Origin: Trematomus loennbergii
Lineage: Eukaryota; Chordata; Actinopteri; Perciformes; Nototheniidae
Length of the DNA: 64,000 bases
Direction of reading: 5' to 3'
NCBI GenBank assembly: GCA_012861695.1
Contig: JAAOOA010000324.1
Location: forward strand, 313,001 to 377,000
The notes below the pieces were generated by a model. The model saw only the letters and a program-made list of their open reading frames with translations. It searched no databases and had not been told where the DNA came from. Positions within the stretch are counted from its first letter, which is position 1. Every line of letters starts with the position of its first letter. The translations under genes and the position numbers were made by a program. Positions 36,378-46,903 of this stretch are shown piece after piece.

Positions 36378-37161
36378 AGTCCCAGCTGTGTGCGTCACTC
36401 TTTAGTGTCCCCTGGTCTCCCAGCTGTGTGTGTCACTCTTTAGTGTCCCCTGGTCTCCCAGCTGTGTGTGTCACTCTTTAGTGTCCCCTGGTCTCCCAGC
36501 TGTGTGTGTCACTCTTTAGTGTCCCCTGGTCTCCCAGCTGTGTGTGTCACTCTTTAGTGTCCCCTGGTCTCCCAGCTGTGTGTGTCACTCTTTAGTGTCC
36601 CCTGGTCTCCCAGCTGTGTGTGTCACTCTTTAGTGTCCCCTGGTCTCCCAGCTGTGTACGTCACTCTTTAGTGTCCCCTGGTCTCCCAGCTGTGTGCGTC
36701 ACTCTTTAGTGTCCCTGGTCTCCCAGCTGTGTGTGTCACTCTTTAGTGTCCCCTGGTCTCCAGCTGTGTGCGTCACTCTTTAGTGTCCCCTGGTCTCCCA
36801 GCTGTGTGCGTCACTCTTTAGTGTCCCCTGGTCTCCCAGCGTCACTCTTTAGTGTCCCCTGGTCTCCCAGCTGTGTGCGTCACTCTTTAGTGTCCCCTGG
36901 TCTCCCAGCTGTGTGCGTCACTCTTTAGTGTCCCCTGGTCTCCCAGCGTCACTCTTTAGTGTCCCCTGGTCTCCCAGCTGTGTGCGTCACTCTTTAGTGT
37001 CCCCTGGTCTCCAGCTGTGTGCGTCACTCTTTAGTGTCCTCTGGTCTCCAGCTGTGTGCGTCACTCTTTAGTGTCCCCTGGTCTCCCAGCTGTGTGCGTC
37101 ACTCTTTAGTGTCCCTGGTCTCCCAGCTGTGTGCGTCACTCTTTAGTGTCCCCTGGTCTCC
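36378..37161. repeat. 38-bp minisatellite, about 20 units
   Basis: The unit contains GTCACTCTTTAGTGTCCCCT followed by GGTCTCCCAGCTGTGTG. Some units lack 10 or 1 bases. It lies in the intron between signal-peptide and Ig exons of copy B and is absent from copy A. The 320-codon open frame that runs from here through the Ig exon is an intron read-through, not a gene. Confidence 0.95.
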
Positions 37162-37487
37162 GTTGTGTTTGAGCTTCTTGCAGCGTTTGGTTTCTGCAGC
37201 TTTTCGTAAACGCTGCATGTCTCCTCAAGTTGCTGAATGTTCTCTAAATGCTGCATGTGTTGTCAAGTTGCTGGAGATGTTTCTTCATGTGGAATATTTG
37301 TGTTTCTATATCTGCATCGTTTCTGAAGCTGCAGGGAGTTTCTCCTGGGGGAAGAGCTTTGGGCCGTTTGCACCTGTCAGCCTACGTACTTATTGTTTAA
37401 ATAAAGTCTGTAGTGAAACAGAGAAGGAAGAACATTTTCTGGTGAGGTGCAATTACAATTTAAAATCTCTTTTTTCTTTCCTTGCAG

Positions 37488-37745
37488 CCACTCTGAGAGT
37501 CCTGCCCAACAAATCCCAGTTCTTTAAGTACACATCTGTCTCTTTTAGCTGTGAGGGAAACTCTTCTGAGTGGAAAGTGAAGAGGAACACATCTAAAAAC
37601 ACAAATGAAAATTGTCCAAATTCCTCCGACAGAAAAAATCCCAACCACTGTGTTATTGATGACATTTACAGCTTTGACTCTGGGGTTTACTGGTGTGAGT
37701 CTGAGGCAGGAAGGTGCAGCAACAGCGTCAACATCACTGTGTCCG
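37488..37745 (+). CDS. Copy B exon 2, Ig domain 1, intact
   Basis: 258 bp, phase 1 to phase 1. Landmarks are VLPNKSQFFKY, VSFSCEG, WKVKRNT, FDSGVYWCES and [10 protein letters not shown]. Several N-x-S/T sequons are present (NSS, NTS, NIT). This is the best preserved exon of the A/B pair. Confidence 0.88.
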
Positions 37746-38425
37746 GTGGGTTTCAACAACAACAGTTTGAACATGCTAATTCAGCAGCATTGGTGGTATG
37801 TTCAAGTGCTGCTAACAACCTGTTTCTGTGGTTTTCTTACATGCAACATCTTGTTATAGCAGGGTTTGCTTTAAGGTGGAGCTACCTTGTGGTGGACAGG
37901 TTGCTAACACTGTTTTGTCCATGTTTTTGTCTTGAAACTTTAACATTTTCAATTCATAAAAGTACGGTTTTGTTCGCCTAGATATGTCTTCAACATTCAG
38001 CTTTGTTCATGCTTTAGTGTCAACTGTGGTTTAAAAAAACAGGAAGGGGACGGCAACAGCCAAAAAGTAATTCATAAAAGTTGGGACGTTGGGTGGTACT
38101 TATCTTTGGCCTCTCATATCACTTCTGGTTCTGTGATGGCCAAAAAACACCAAAAAATGGTTGGTGATAGTAAAACATATAGATAGCGGTAACATTGAAA
38201 TAGCAATTGAAAAAAAAAAAAGATGGAGTCAACCAGAAACCCAGATAGCAAATGAACAAATGGCCAATCTTGATGCTTTGAAATAGTCCACAAACCAGCA
38301 GGTGAGGCACCACTTCAAATTATACATTTAAATGGAACAAATGTCTACAAGCAAGCAACCTCAAGATGCACGGAGAAGGAAAAATATAAAGCAGTTGTTT
38401 TTACTTCACATGTTTCTGTCTTCAG

Positions 38426-38664
38426 GTGGCTCTGTGATCCTGGAGAGTCCTGCTGTTCCTGTGATGGAGGGAGAATCTGTGACCCTGATCTGCAGAAACC
38501 AGACCTCCACCCTGTCAGCTGACTTTTATAAAGATGGCCGCCTCATCAGGAGCAGCTCTTCAGGAAACATCACCATCCACAGGGTTTCTAAATCTGATGA
38601 AGGACTCTACAAGTGCACATCTCTGATGGTGGACAATCACCAGACAGTTGGCTGGCCGTCAGAG
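38426..38664 (+). pseudogene. Copy B exon 3, Ig domain 2 with frame slip
   Basis: Reads normally from GSVILESPAVP to GLYKC. Then one base is missing compared with copy A (TGTAAC becomes TGCAC), so the end reads TSLMVDNHQTVGW instead of NISDGGQSPDSW. Length is 239 bp where 240 is expected. Confidence 0.8.
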
Positions 38665-39571
38665 GTGAGATCAGCCTTAAAGGTCCAGAAAACATATTCT
38701 ACTATCTCTGACAGCACTGACAGAGTTGGAATGGAGGAGCGAAATGAATTGCATTTGAAAGGCCTTATCGATAGGCAAACTCATACTTCTTTTTAGCAAA
38801 CAATTATTTTGAGAGTCATGTTCTCAGGGCGTCGGCGTAAAGCTCTATAGCGCCTTCTATACATTTGCTCAAATGCATCCCTTGCTCAAATTAGAAATGT
38901 GCTATGTGTATGTAGTATTGAGAGACACACACAAAACGCTCTTAGGGGCATATGGTATTATGTTTTGAACTCTTAGTCCTCCTCCTCCCAGATCAGATCC
39001 CTCTGAAATGTGTTCAGATAAGCCTTAAGAGGTGGGGGAAGCTCCATAGTGAAAGTTGTGTGTCTGGGTTGAACGGCTTGGCTGTGGTGGCGCGGCGAAG
39101 GGGCGACACATTTCGATCCTTTGCCATGACCAAACAAATGCTGTAACTCACCTCTGCATGGTTACAACTTTTCAAAACTTCACACGTTGGATGGTCATAT
39201 CGCCACCTAAATCAATAGGAATTCGGCCATTTTAAATGTAGTGTGATTTTGGCCATTTGCACACGTGAGATAGCGTAACATACTGTTGGTTAAGCGTGTT
39301 CTCTACCCATCTAGTGGACACCAATACAAAGGTTGTCCAAGATACTTCTTTTCTAAAGCACTTTAAGCAAGAGGACAAAGGTACAACTATTGACTTCTTT
39401 TCCACATTCACAAAAAAATAGGGCATATTCCAACATCTTGAGAGATCTTGCTAAAATGTTGATAGCGTTTGTGTGTTTAGATTTATCGTGGGTGTATTTA
39501 CAGTAAGCCATCCAGTTTAACACACAGTGTATTATTTCTGCATTGAGGCAAACCTGTGGTGTTTTCTTTAG

Positions 39572-39683
39572 AAGCAGTGTCAGGAGTCGCTGCCCCCCCC
39601 CTTCTTATGGTTTTACTTCCTGTGTGTGGCGCCTGCCTCGCGCTGGGCTCTCTGATGCTGCGGCCTCTGGAGGAACCACGAAG
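39572..39683 (+). pseudogene. Copy B exon 4, membrane segment
   Basis: With phase 1 entry the frame gives LLMVLLPVCGACLALGSLML. Then a missing CT turns the usual LLGLWRNH into RPLEEP, removing the basic stop-transfer. The C run is nine bases against ten in copy A, which is why A needs phase 0 and B phase 1. Confidence 0.7.
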
Positions 39684-40951
39684 GTCAGCCTGCATCTCCA
39701 GAAAATAACATTATGCAGGGAAACATACAGTAAATAAGTCTTTACTCTGCAAACAATTAGTAACTTACACTCACATTATAATGCATTATAACTGTGCATT
39801 AATAATAAGATTCTAAATAATGAGATTCATAAAACACTACGATTGTTGCAAAAATTAACTTTTAAGTCATAATAAAAGGCTTTAAATGTGTCATGATTAT
39901 TGTTTTAAAGCATTCTTATCATTAATGAGTGCTTGACAGTGCTATCCGAAGATTATACGGCATTATAATTATAGTTATGATGCATTACAGATATGGGCAT
40001 CATTGATATTGTTAATATTTTTTCCATGAATTGAAACCATTTATTGTTAAAACGAGTGACGGAAGTTAAAGTCGATTGTAGTCTAACCTTAACGCTAATT
40101 CATAACAGAAATTAGGATATTTTACAATTGTAATTATAGATATTAACAGGATCATCGGTATTTTACTTTTAACTTCACTATATTTAGTTTACATTTTAGT
40201 TGATTATCAAGATTGTTAGACACAAAACATGTGAAGAACCTGTACAAAATAATAATCAGGTTAACAGAAAGTTCAAAGTTTAAAGTTTAAGCTTCTCAAA
40301 TGTGATAAATGTGCTCCTTTTTCTTTAAATTATTATTATTTCTTTTTTAACTTAAGTACCATTCTCAATGAGGGATATTTACCTGTAACAGAGTATTTTT
40401 ATAGTTTAGTTTTAGTGCTATTACTGAAGAAAAAGGATCTAAATACTTCCTACACTATTGCCATCAGTATGTAATGTTTTGAAACGCCTCTCTATGTTTT
40501 TGTTGTCTGTCTCTTTAAGAGGAAGCCACGCCCCTCACAGTTTCCTTCGCTCCTATTGGTCTAGACTAGATATCTCATAGGACGCCAACATTCCACCTGT
40601 ATCAGAAACTCATAAACTACAATGAGTACCCAGTTTACTTTCATATTGATTTGAAGTGAAGATATGACACAAACACATAGATATAGGGAAACAAACGCAT
40701 ACTTATATTTTAAACCAACCATATGTGTGTAATGAGTACTTTTACTTTTAGTATTTTAAGTACATTTTTCTGATTAAATATGATTACTTAATACCATTCT
40801 CAACACAGGAAATCTTATCTGTAATATACTTTTTTTACAGTGTAGTATTTCACTTTTATACAATTTCTCGTCTCAAGTGAAGTAATCTTTCTAATATTTT
40901 GTCAACTTCATTAAATTGCATTTTAATATTTTTTTGCTTCTCCCTCCCCAG

Positions 40952-41016
40952 GTGCTGACGCTGCATCGACCTATTCTACTGTTCTGTACTCGGTGAAAAT
41001 GGGAAACTACAGCTAG
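40952..41016 (+). CDS. Copy B last exon with ITIM-type motif
   Basis: Encodes ADAASTYSTVLYSVKMGNYS and TAG. STYSTV aligns with the last exon of copy A, and the extra eight residues come from loss of the copy A stop. Confidence 0.7.
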
Positions 41017-41817
41017 TAGCTTGGAAGCTTTTTATAATTGTATAGATGTAACTACTCCAGCCTAATATTTAAGATGTATATTAAGTGCTTATACAATTTG
41101 GGTTTTGACATAAAGGGACTAATAAAAGACGCACACAGATTCAATAACCAGGTTTGTTATCCTTTAAAATACCTCCAATCAACCTATGAATACAATCGAT
41201 TAGTCAATGGATGCATAATTGTTTGAACATTATGAATAAATAAATAGCCGATCAGAAAATAACTTTTTTAAATCAGGAAAAAGTGATACACAGAAAAGTG
41301 AACAGCAAAATGCATACAAAAAAAATCAGAAACACTATCAGAAAAACAGAGATCTTAACACACTCTTTGTAATTATCTGTGTAATGTGTTTCTTCCTTCA
41401 CTTCTTGTTACTCATCAGGAAATCCTACATACCTCCACGTAACACACTTTAAACACAACCCAGATTAATAATAACCCCATGGTGACATCTGCTGGGCAGT
41501 TATTGGTATTACATGTATTACACACAACAACAACAACAACAAAAATATATATATATCTGTAAAAATGTTATTACAATATCATTTATTTTATTATACTTAT
41601 CAAGTAATGATATTATCTGAATTGTATTACATCTTTGAACAGATTCAGAGCAGATTTGATTAAAATGTTTACATTATTTGTTGCTGCAAGGATTATTATA
41701 AAAAGCATGGATTGTAGCGGTGAAGATAAATCATTATCAATTAAAAAAATACATTTTAAATATAAAAACTCTTTTCTTCTTCTTCTTCTTCTTCTTCTTC
41801 TTCTTCTTCTTCTCTTC
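41017..41817. other. Non-coding interval between copy B and the next gene
   Basis: Holds the probable 3' end of copy B (AATAAA motifs near 41,233), residual similarity to the right end of copy A, and a CTT microsatellite at 41,776-41,816. No exon seen. Confidence 0.5.
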
Positions 41818-41831
41818 TTTATTGCTCTCTT

Positions 41832-41848
41832 TTAAGCATTAGCTCGAG
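41832..41848 (-). CDS. Short-tail receptor terminal exon
   Basis: The acceptor is TACCTGCAG, after which the frame gives ARANA and TAA. AATAAA follows only 9 bases later (41,818-41,823), next to a GAA repeat. The exon is so short that this end is a proposal; a longer tail elsewhere cannot be excluded. Confidence 0.45.
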
Positions 41849-41938
41849 CTGCAGGTAAAACCAGACGAAAGAATAGGTTGAATGAAATAATCCGCCATTA
41901 TTGCTCATTTTATTATATATTTTCCGAGTTGTTCTTAC

Positions 41939-42061
41939 CTCTTGCCCACCTTCGGTAGATGTAAATACACACTATGAATATTACGGTGAAGGTAAGGAAT
42001 ATCAGGATGGAGCACAGCAGCCTGGACAGAGGCATGAGAGGAGGATGAGGCGTAGGCTGAT
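41939..42061 (-). CDS. Short-tail receptor membrane exon
   Basis: Pro-rich stalk (DQPTPHPPLMPL), then Arg, then the hydrophobic LLCSILIFLTFTVIFIVCIY and the basic IYRRWAR. 123 bp, phase 1 to phase 1, acceptor CCTCACAG, donor AGAG|GTAAGA. Confidence 0.8.
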
Positions 42062-42625
42062 CTGTGAGGGAGAACATTATTATTATTTAAAATTCAAACA
42101 TTTGCGTCTGCTGGCGAAGCACATTTCCACTTTCCTGATGTTCAATATACTCTTTATCGTCTATTTTCAGTCTAAATTGGACCATAATTCACAGAATGAG
42201 CCTCATACTGTGTTGAAGATTACTTTAAAGTAGAGATAGACACTTTAAACTCCTCTGGAAAATGTTTACTGACGTATTAAATCAAGTGAGAAGTAGGGTC
42301 ATTTCTCATAGACTTCTATACAATGTGACTCTTCCCTGCCCCCGTCTGGATATACGAGAGAATGCAGGATTAAGGTTTAAGGCACACAATGGCTTTGAAA
42401 GTCTTTTAACATTAAAATTACAGATCTGCAGGCTATATACCACAAATATAAGATAGAAGTAAGGTCATTTTCTCATAGACTTCTATACAATCCCACTTTC
42501 TTTTTGCCCCCTGCTGGATTTGATAGAGAATGCAGCTTCGAGCCACTTCTTACATTGGCTTTGTTCGATTTCTACCTGTAAAATCAACCAATTAGCACAC
42601 GTTTCCAGAGAAAATGCGTCATCAC

Positions 42626-42882
42626 CTGTCACTGCGAGCCAGCTCTGCTGGGATTTTGCTTTCTTGGGATGTTCACACCTGTAGAAACCTTCATCGGATT
42701 TGGACACTGCTTGAAAGATCAGCTTCCCTGCAGAATGGTCGCCGATAAACCGTTGTTTTTGTAGAACGCCGCAGAGAAATTTGATGTGGGTGTACCGCCC
42801 TTTTCCTTGTAGGAACAACGAAGCGCCACTTCATCTCCCGCCATCACAGGAAGCGTCGGAATCTCCAAGATCACACCGACAG
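42626..42882 (-). pseudogene. Short-tail receptor Ig domain 2, 1-bp loss
   Basis: Begins [27 protein letters not shown], then [10 protein letters not shown]. Here the frame slips and continues as [10 protein letters not shown] (second frame), [13 protein letters not shown] and [10 protein letters not shown]. Restoring the family frame needs one T in the GGTTTATCGG stretch. The exit donor ACAG|GTGATG is phase 1 as expected. Confidence 0.8.
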
Positions 42883-43609
42883 CTGGAATATAAAACATAC
42901 ATCTCCATGCTTTTGTATTCAGTATTGAAAAATAAAGTACATGAACTCAAGTGCGCTTCTTAAGTACAACTGTGAAGAATTTTCATTTCCTGCTTATTGA
43001 AAAAGTAGCTTGTTTCTGAATTGTAGTTCAATTACTCCGTTAAAATTATTTTAGAGCTTTATTTACTACTTATTTCAACATTTTGCATTAAACTATATGA
43101 TAAACTTTTAACATAATGCATTTCCAAAGATTAAACCATGGGAATAACTGTTTGAGGTACAGAAAGGTACAATTATTGAATATAATACAATTCAAAAATC
43201 TGAATTTCAACAATATGCATGCAACAATATTAACAATCTAATAATGTCATATATAAAATAATATATCATATATGGAGGCCGTACTTTTGTTATGTACTTT
43301 TTTAATGTTGGACAATGTCTAGAGAAAATACTGTGGAAGTAATGAACCCTGGATTGTTTTTTTAAGAAATTAAGTTTAAAATATTAAAATGTGTTAACTG
43401 TTAAATAATATTAAAATGCAACAAACCACAAATATCCAGGTGAGAAGTACGTTCATTTTCTCATTGACTTCTACACAATCTGACTTCTTTTAGCGACATT
43501 AGTATTGTGATATTTAAAAATGAACTTGGTTTCTTTGCATTGTTCAAGTTCTGAAACCAGTGAAACTTTTTTCAATTTCTGCAAAAACATTTTCTTGTAA
43601 TGTGTCTGC

Positions 43610-43876
43610 TATTATGCAAAATTCACTTTTCGATGTCTTTTATACATAAATATGTGTCCCCGGTGTGTCAGGAGACTCTCTTTTCCTTTTTTTTTTAGAC
43701 CCAGAATCAGCGTTTCTCTAACAGGGCTGAAATAGAGGGATATGAGGGATGTCTAAAATGCATGATCTGTTTGGTATTTTGAGCAAAACACTTCATAGAC
43801 ATGTTTTTTTATATATAATTTGTATATATCTGAGACCCATAATATATGCCTAAAAATAACATGATAGGAGATCTTT
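43610..43876. mobile_element. Fragment of AGGTCTCCTAT-family MITE
   Basis: Inverse-orientation relative of 23,628-24,110, ending ATGATAGGAGATCTTTAA. Shares TGTGTCCCCGGTGTGTCAGG-type interior sequence. Confidence 0.65.
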
Positions 43877-43918
43877 AAGTGAAGGACCTGAATACTTCCT
43901 CTACAAGTGGCTGTTTAA

Positions 43919-44716
43919 TAGAGTGGTGCAGGGATGACGTATTTACCCGGGAGTAAACTGCGCATGGGTTCCCTCGACAAAAAAGCAACGGGGATTTCTC
44001 CATAGGATTTTGGAATATTGTAAAAAATGAGGTCTGTGGAAAACGAAGCTGTTAGATACAGTAAATACACGTTTTGTTCAGCCGGATAATCTCCACGTCT
44101 GCCCTACTTTTATCATTTTCGAATCATAAAGCTAATCGCCAGAAGCAAAATGCTAACGTTATGCTATAAAGGAGCTACAGTCGAGTACAGCAGCACGACT
44201 TCAACGTCACGCCCAATTTAAAGGGGACCTTAAAAAAGTATAAATATGCCTTATGTAGGTATGGTCCCTACACTATATTATTCAAATATAGCATGATAGG
44301 TCCACTTTAAGATCCATATTCAAACATACAGATTCTAAATGGTACGAGTTGAAGCGGTGTTTTAACAGTTTTCAGGAGGCAGGTACTTGCTTTCAAGCAA
44401 ACTAACTTAGAGGTGTTTACGTGTTCGGCGTAATGACGTACAACGACCTCCACAACTTCTGTAGTCATATTCAGCCACTTGGTAACAACCATCGTTTTTC
44501 AGACACGTCAACTCTTCAGAAATCACCAGTGGGGTCACTGCTGATGGATTTAATGTCGTAGAACAAAACGTGATCCGTCTCTTTGTGTCAACCACAGACC
44601 TTATTTCCAGATTTTTTCCTAAATCCTATGGAGAGATCCCATTGGCTCTGAGACGAGGGAAGTGGTAAAATGCTGACTCACTTCCTGGTTTTAGGACTCG
44701 TCACTGCACCACTCTA
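43919..44716. mobile_element. 800-bp element with TAGAGTGGTGCAG ends
   Basis: The left end is TAGAGTGGTGCAGGGATGACG, given here to its first 13 conserved bases, and the right end is CTGCACCACTCTA. It lies in the intron between the two Ig exons of the short-tail receptor, ending only 30 bp beyond the domain-1 donor. A MITE-like fragment (44,215-44,311) is inside. No clear target duplication. Confidence 0.65.
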
Positions 44717-44746
44717 TTGCATAAATGTAAGTTTTTTTGGTATTAC

Positions 44747-45007
44747 TATTCACTGAGATGTTGACGGAGTTGCTGCAGCTGCCCTCCGGAGACTCGCACC
44801 AGTACACCCCAGCGTCCGTGGGGTAGGCGGCCTCGATCAGGCACGAGGAATTACCCGGTTCGCCCCAGCCATGCGTGCAAACCTCAGAAATCTTCCGGGA
44901 AGTGTTTCTCTTGATGCTCCAGCCAGTGGAGTTTGCTTCGCACTTCAGATTGATGGATTCATACTGGAAGAACTGGGATCGGTCGGGCGTGACGACCAGC
45001 GTCGCAG
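44747..45007 (-). CDS. Short-tail receptor Ig domain 1
   Basis: 261 bp, open throughout. Landmarks are ATLVVTPDRSQFFQYES, INLKCEANSTGW, IKRNTSRK, AAYPTDAGVYWCES and SNSVNISV. Both Ig cysteines, the core Trp and D-x-G-x-Y-x-C are present, with several N-glycosylation sequons. Confidence 0.88.
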
Positions 45008-45538
45008 CTGTGGAGGTCAGAGAGATTAGCAAAAACATCCATGAGAAATGCTCTGGAAATGATGTTAGTGTCTTCAATGGTAGAAAGAACCCTGGATTGG
45101 CTTTTTTTAAGTAATCAAGTGTGATGTTTTTAGCTTTAATTGCTGCCAGCATTTGATTTAGGCATCTTCCTATGAGTTTAACTTGGATGGACGGTGCCCT
45201 TATTGTCAATTTCACTTTTAGTTGGACCAAAGTTTACAATATCAACTTTGTTGTAAAATCTTACTTCTATAATTGTTTTATTTGCTGTATGCCTGGCTCT
45301 AACACTCTTATTTACAAACCAGGGTTTTAAAGAGAGTAAAATCCAGATTTTTTACCAAAATTCACAATCACTGGAATGAGAAACCAGGAAGCCACATTCG
45401 ACAAACCATGCATTTCTCTCGGTTAACTTTCTATATTTAGATTTCAAAAGAGGATAAGTCAATGAAGTTTGGTTGGCACATGAGCCTGGTTACATAAACA
45501 CTATTTAAATAATAATAATCAAATATAAACATACTTAC

Positions 45539-45569
45539 AGAGCATTAGGCAGAGAGAGGAGACTTCCAT
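45539..45569 (-). CDS. Short-tail receptor exon 1, signal peptide
   Basis: MEVSSLCLML, 31 bp, donor T|GTAAGT. Start and length match exon 1 of copies A and B. Confidence 0.75.
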
Positions 45570-46851
45570 CTCGGTAATGCCGTCTCTCTTCTTCTATCGA
45601 GTTTGACGCGGTCGGCGACCACATCCTGGCCAAACACAGGAAATATTGACAGTTAACGCTGAACGTACCTGAGAGGATTCACAAGCTCAACTTTTAAAAA
45701 CATGCATACCGAAACTGAAATAAAGAACTGAAAAGATGTGGTTCAGGTGGATATTTTACTGTCAGTAAAATGTACCTATACCACGCTGTGAAAATACAAC
45801 ACAACATGTACTATTCCTGCATTTAAAACCATACCTCGTAAAGTTAACTTTTCACGAGTACTTCTAATCAAGTGAAAGTCCGAGTGGTACTCAGACTTAC
45901 TTAAAGAGGCCCTATTAAGCCAGCGAGTCTAGTGTAGAAAAGGTTTGCATTTGATCATAAAGTTTGTACATTTACAGGGACTGGGGCCAAATCTAAGCAG
46001 CTTATAAACATCAGATTTTAAAACAAAAATAAGTTTACAAAAAAAGGAAACGCCATTAAATATTTTTGGAGTTTTATTTGAGTTCAGTCAGACAACTCAT
46101 GTGTTTCTGTGACATCAGAATCAGAATCAGGTGTATCACCAGGTGGGTTGACACGTACGAGGAATTTGACTTGGTGTCGTGGTGCATACATAAAAGTGAA
46201 ACAAAATAAATAAAAACAGGTAGAGAACTATTTAAAGAACACTATGGTAACATTAAAACATTTAAAAACTAAAATATAAAATATGTGCAGTAAAAAACTA
46301 AAATATGTTTATTAGAAGCAGCATGTAGTTTGGCGTCTTGGCTCGGGCCTCGTCACTCCACAGATTAACAAAGACCATTGAGTGATGATGAACTTTCCCC
46401 GAGCCTTCAGGTGGAAGCAGAGTTGGCGAGGAAGAGGCAGATCTGGCAGCTTAAGTAAGAGGGACAAGGCGCGCCACGGGGCAAAGTATCATTGGTGCTT
46501 GAGTGACTGCCCATTTATTATTATGAATAACCTGAAAGAAGGGAGCCAGTGTGACAACAGGAAGTTCACTTTGCATCGAGAGACAGTGGATAGGTGTGGT
46601 TTGTGCTTTATTCAAACGAGGAGTAAATATCTTACCAATCCTGTTTTTACCTGCTGGGCGCTGCACCTGTATTCCCTGCCTGCTTTTAAATTTTAACTTT
46701 TGAGGAAAGAGCAACTTTTGGATTATGTAATGTTATCCCCCTTATCTCGGCGGAAATCCATCATTTTGGGTCTACAAACAATGAGGCAAATCCATTTATT
46801 TAAAGCAAAAGATTTTAACTGTTAATCAAGACAGATTTTTGACGTACAGCT
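45570..46851. other. Divergent promoter interval between two Ig genes
   Basis: The short-tail receptor and the butyrophilin-like gene are transcribed away from each other from here. A dispersed fish repeat with ATCAGAATCAGAATCAGGTG lies at 46,115-46,260. No convincing TATA or other core promoter could be assigned by eye. The open frames near 46,382-46,714 have no domain. Confidence 0.5.
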
Positions 46852-46903
46852 ATGATGTGGAAAACTGGACTGATTGTATTGCTTCTTCAGATCAAGAGCA
46901 CGG
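46852..46903 (+). CDS. Butyrophilin-like exon 1, signal peptide
   Basis: MMWKTGLIVLLLQIKSTG, with donor ACGG|GTAATA in phase 1. Two ATGs are adjacent, and either can start the same peptide. Confidence 0.78.

Larger units (their letters stand above)
35772..41016 (+). pseudogene. Fc-receptor-like two-Ig receptor, copy B
   Basis: Five exons recognisable by alignment with copy A: signal peptide, Ig domain 1 (intact), Ig domain 2 (1-bp loss), membrane segment (2-bp loss at its end) and one cytoplasmic exon with STYSTV. The first ITIM exon is gone. The domain-1 exon is fully open with both cysteines and a typical DSGVYWCES motif. The losses change the exit phases so that the membrane exon would be read out of frame. 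It is either a recent pseudogene that could still give a secreted domain-1 product, or an intact gene with consensus errors. No promoter could be assigned. Confidence 0.7.
41832..45569 (-). pseudogene. Two-Ig Fc-receptor-like gene with short tail
   Basis: Five minus-strand exons: signal peptide (45,539-45,569), Ig domain 1 (44,747-45,007), Ig domain 2 (42,626-42,882), membrane (41,939-42,061) and a five-residue tail with stop (41,832-41,848). All borders are GT-AG and phase 1. Domain 1 and the membrane exon are intact. Domain 2 is 257 bp with one missing T near 42,745. The membrane segment starts with Arg (SRLLCSILIF), and the tail has no tyrosine motif, which is the layout of adaptor-dependent activating receptors. 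Apart from the single missing base it would make a complete protein, so consensus error is a serious alternative to true loss. Confidence 0.72.

Noticed and set aside
37019..37981. 320-codon plus-strand frame containing an Ig domain
   Set aside because: It is a 38-bp repeat plus intron read-through joined to the true domain-1 exon (37,488-37,745). Splice borders and the paralogue define the exon.
41818..41823. Certain polyadenylation signal for the short-tail receptor
   Set aside because: AATAAA on the minus strand is only 9 bases after the proposed stop and borders a GAA repeat, so it may be coincidental.
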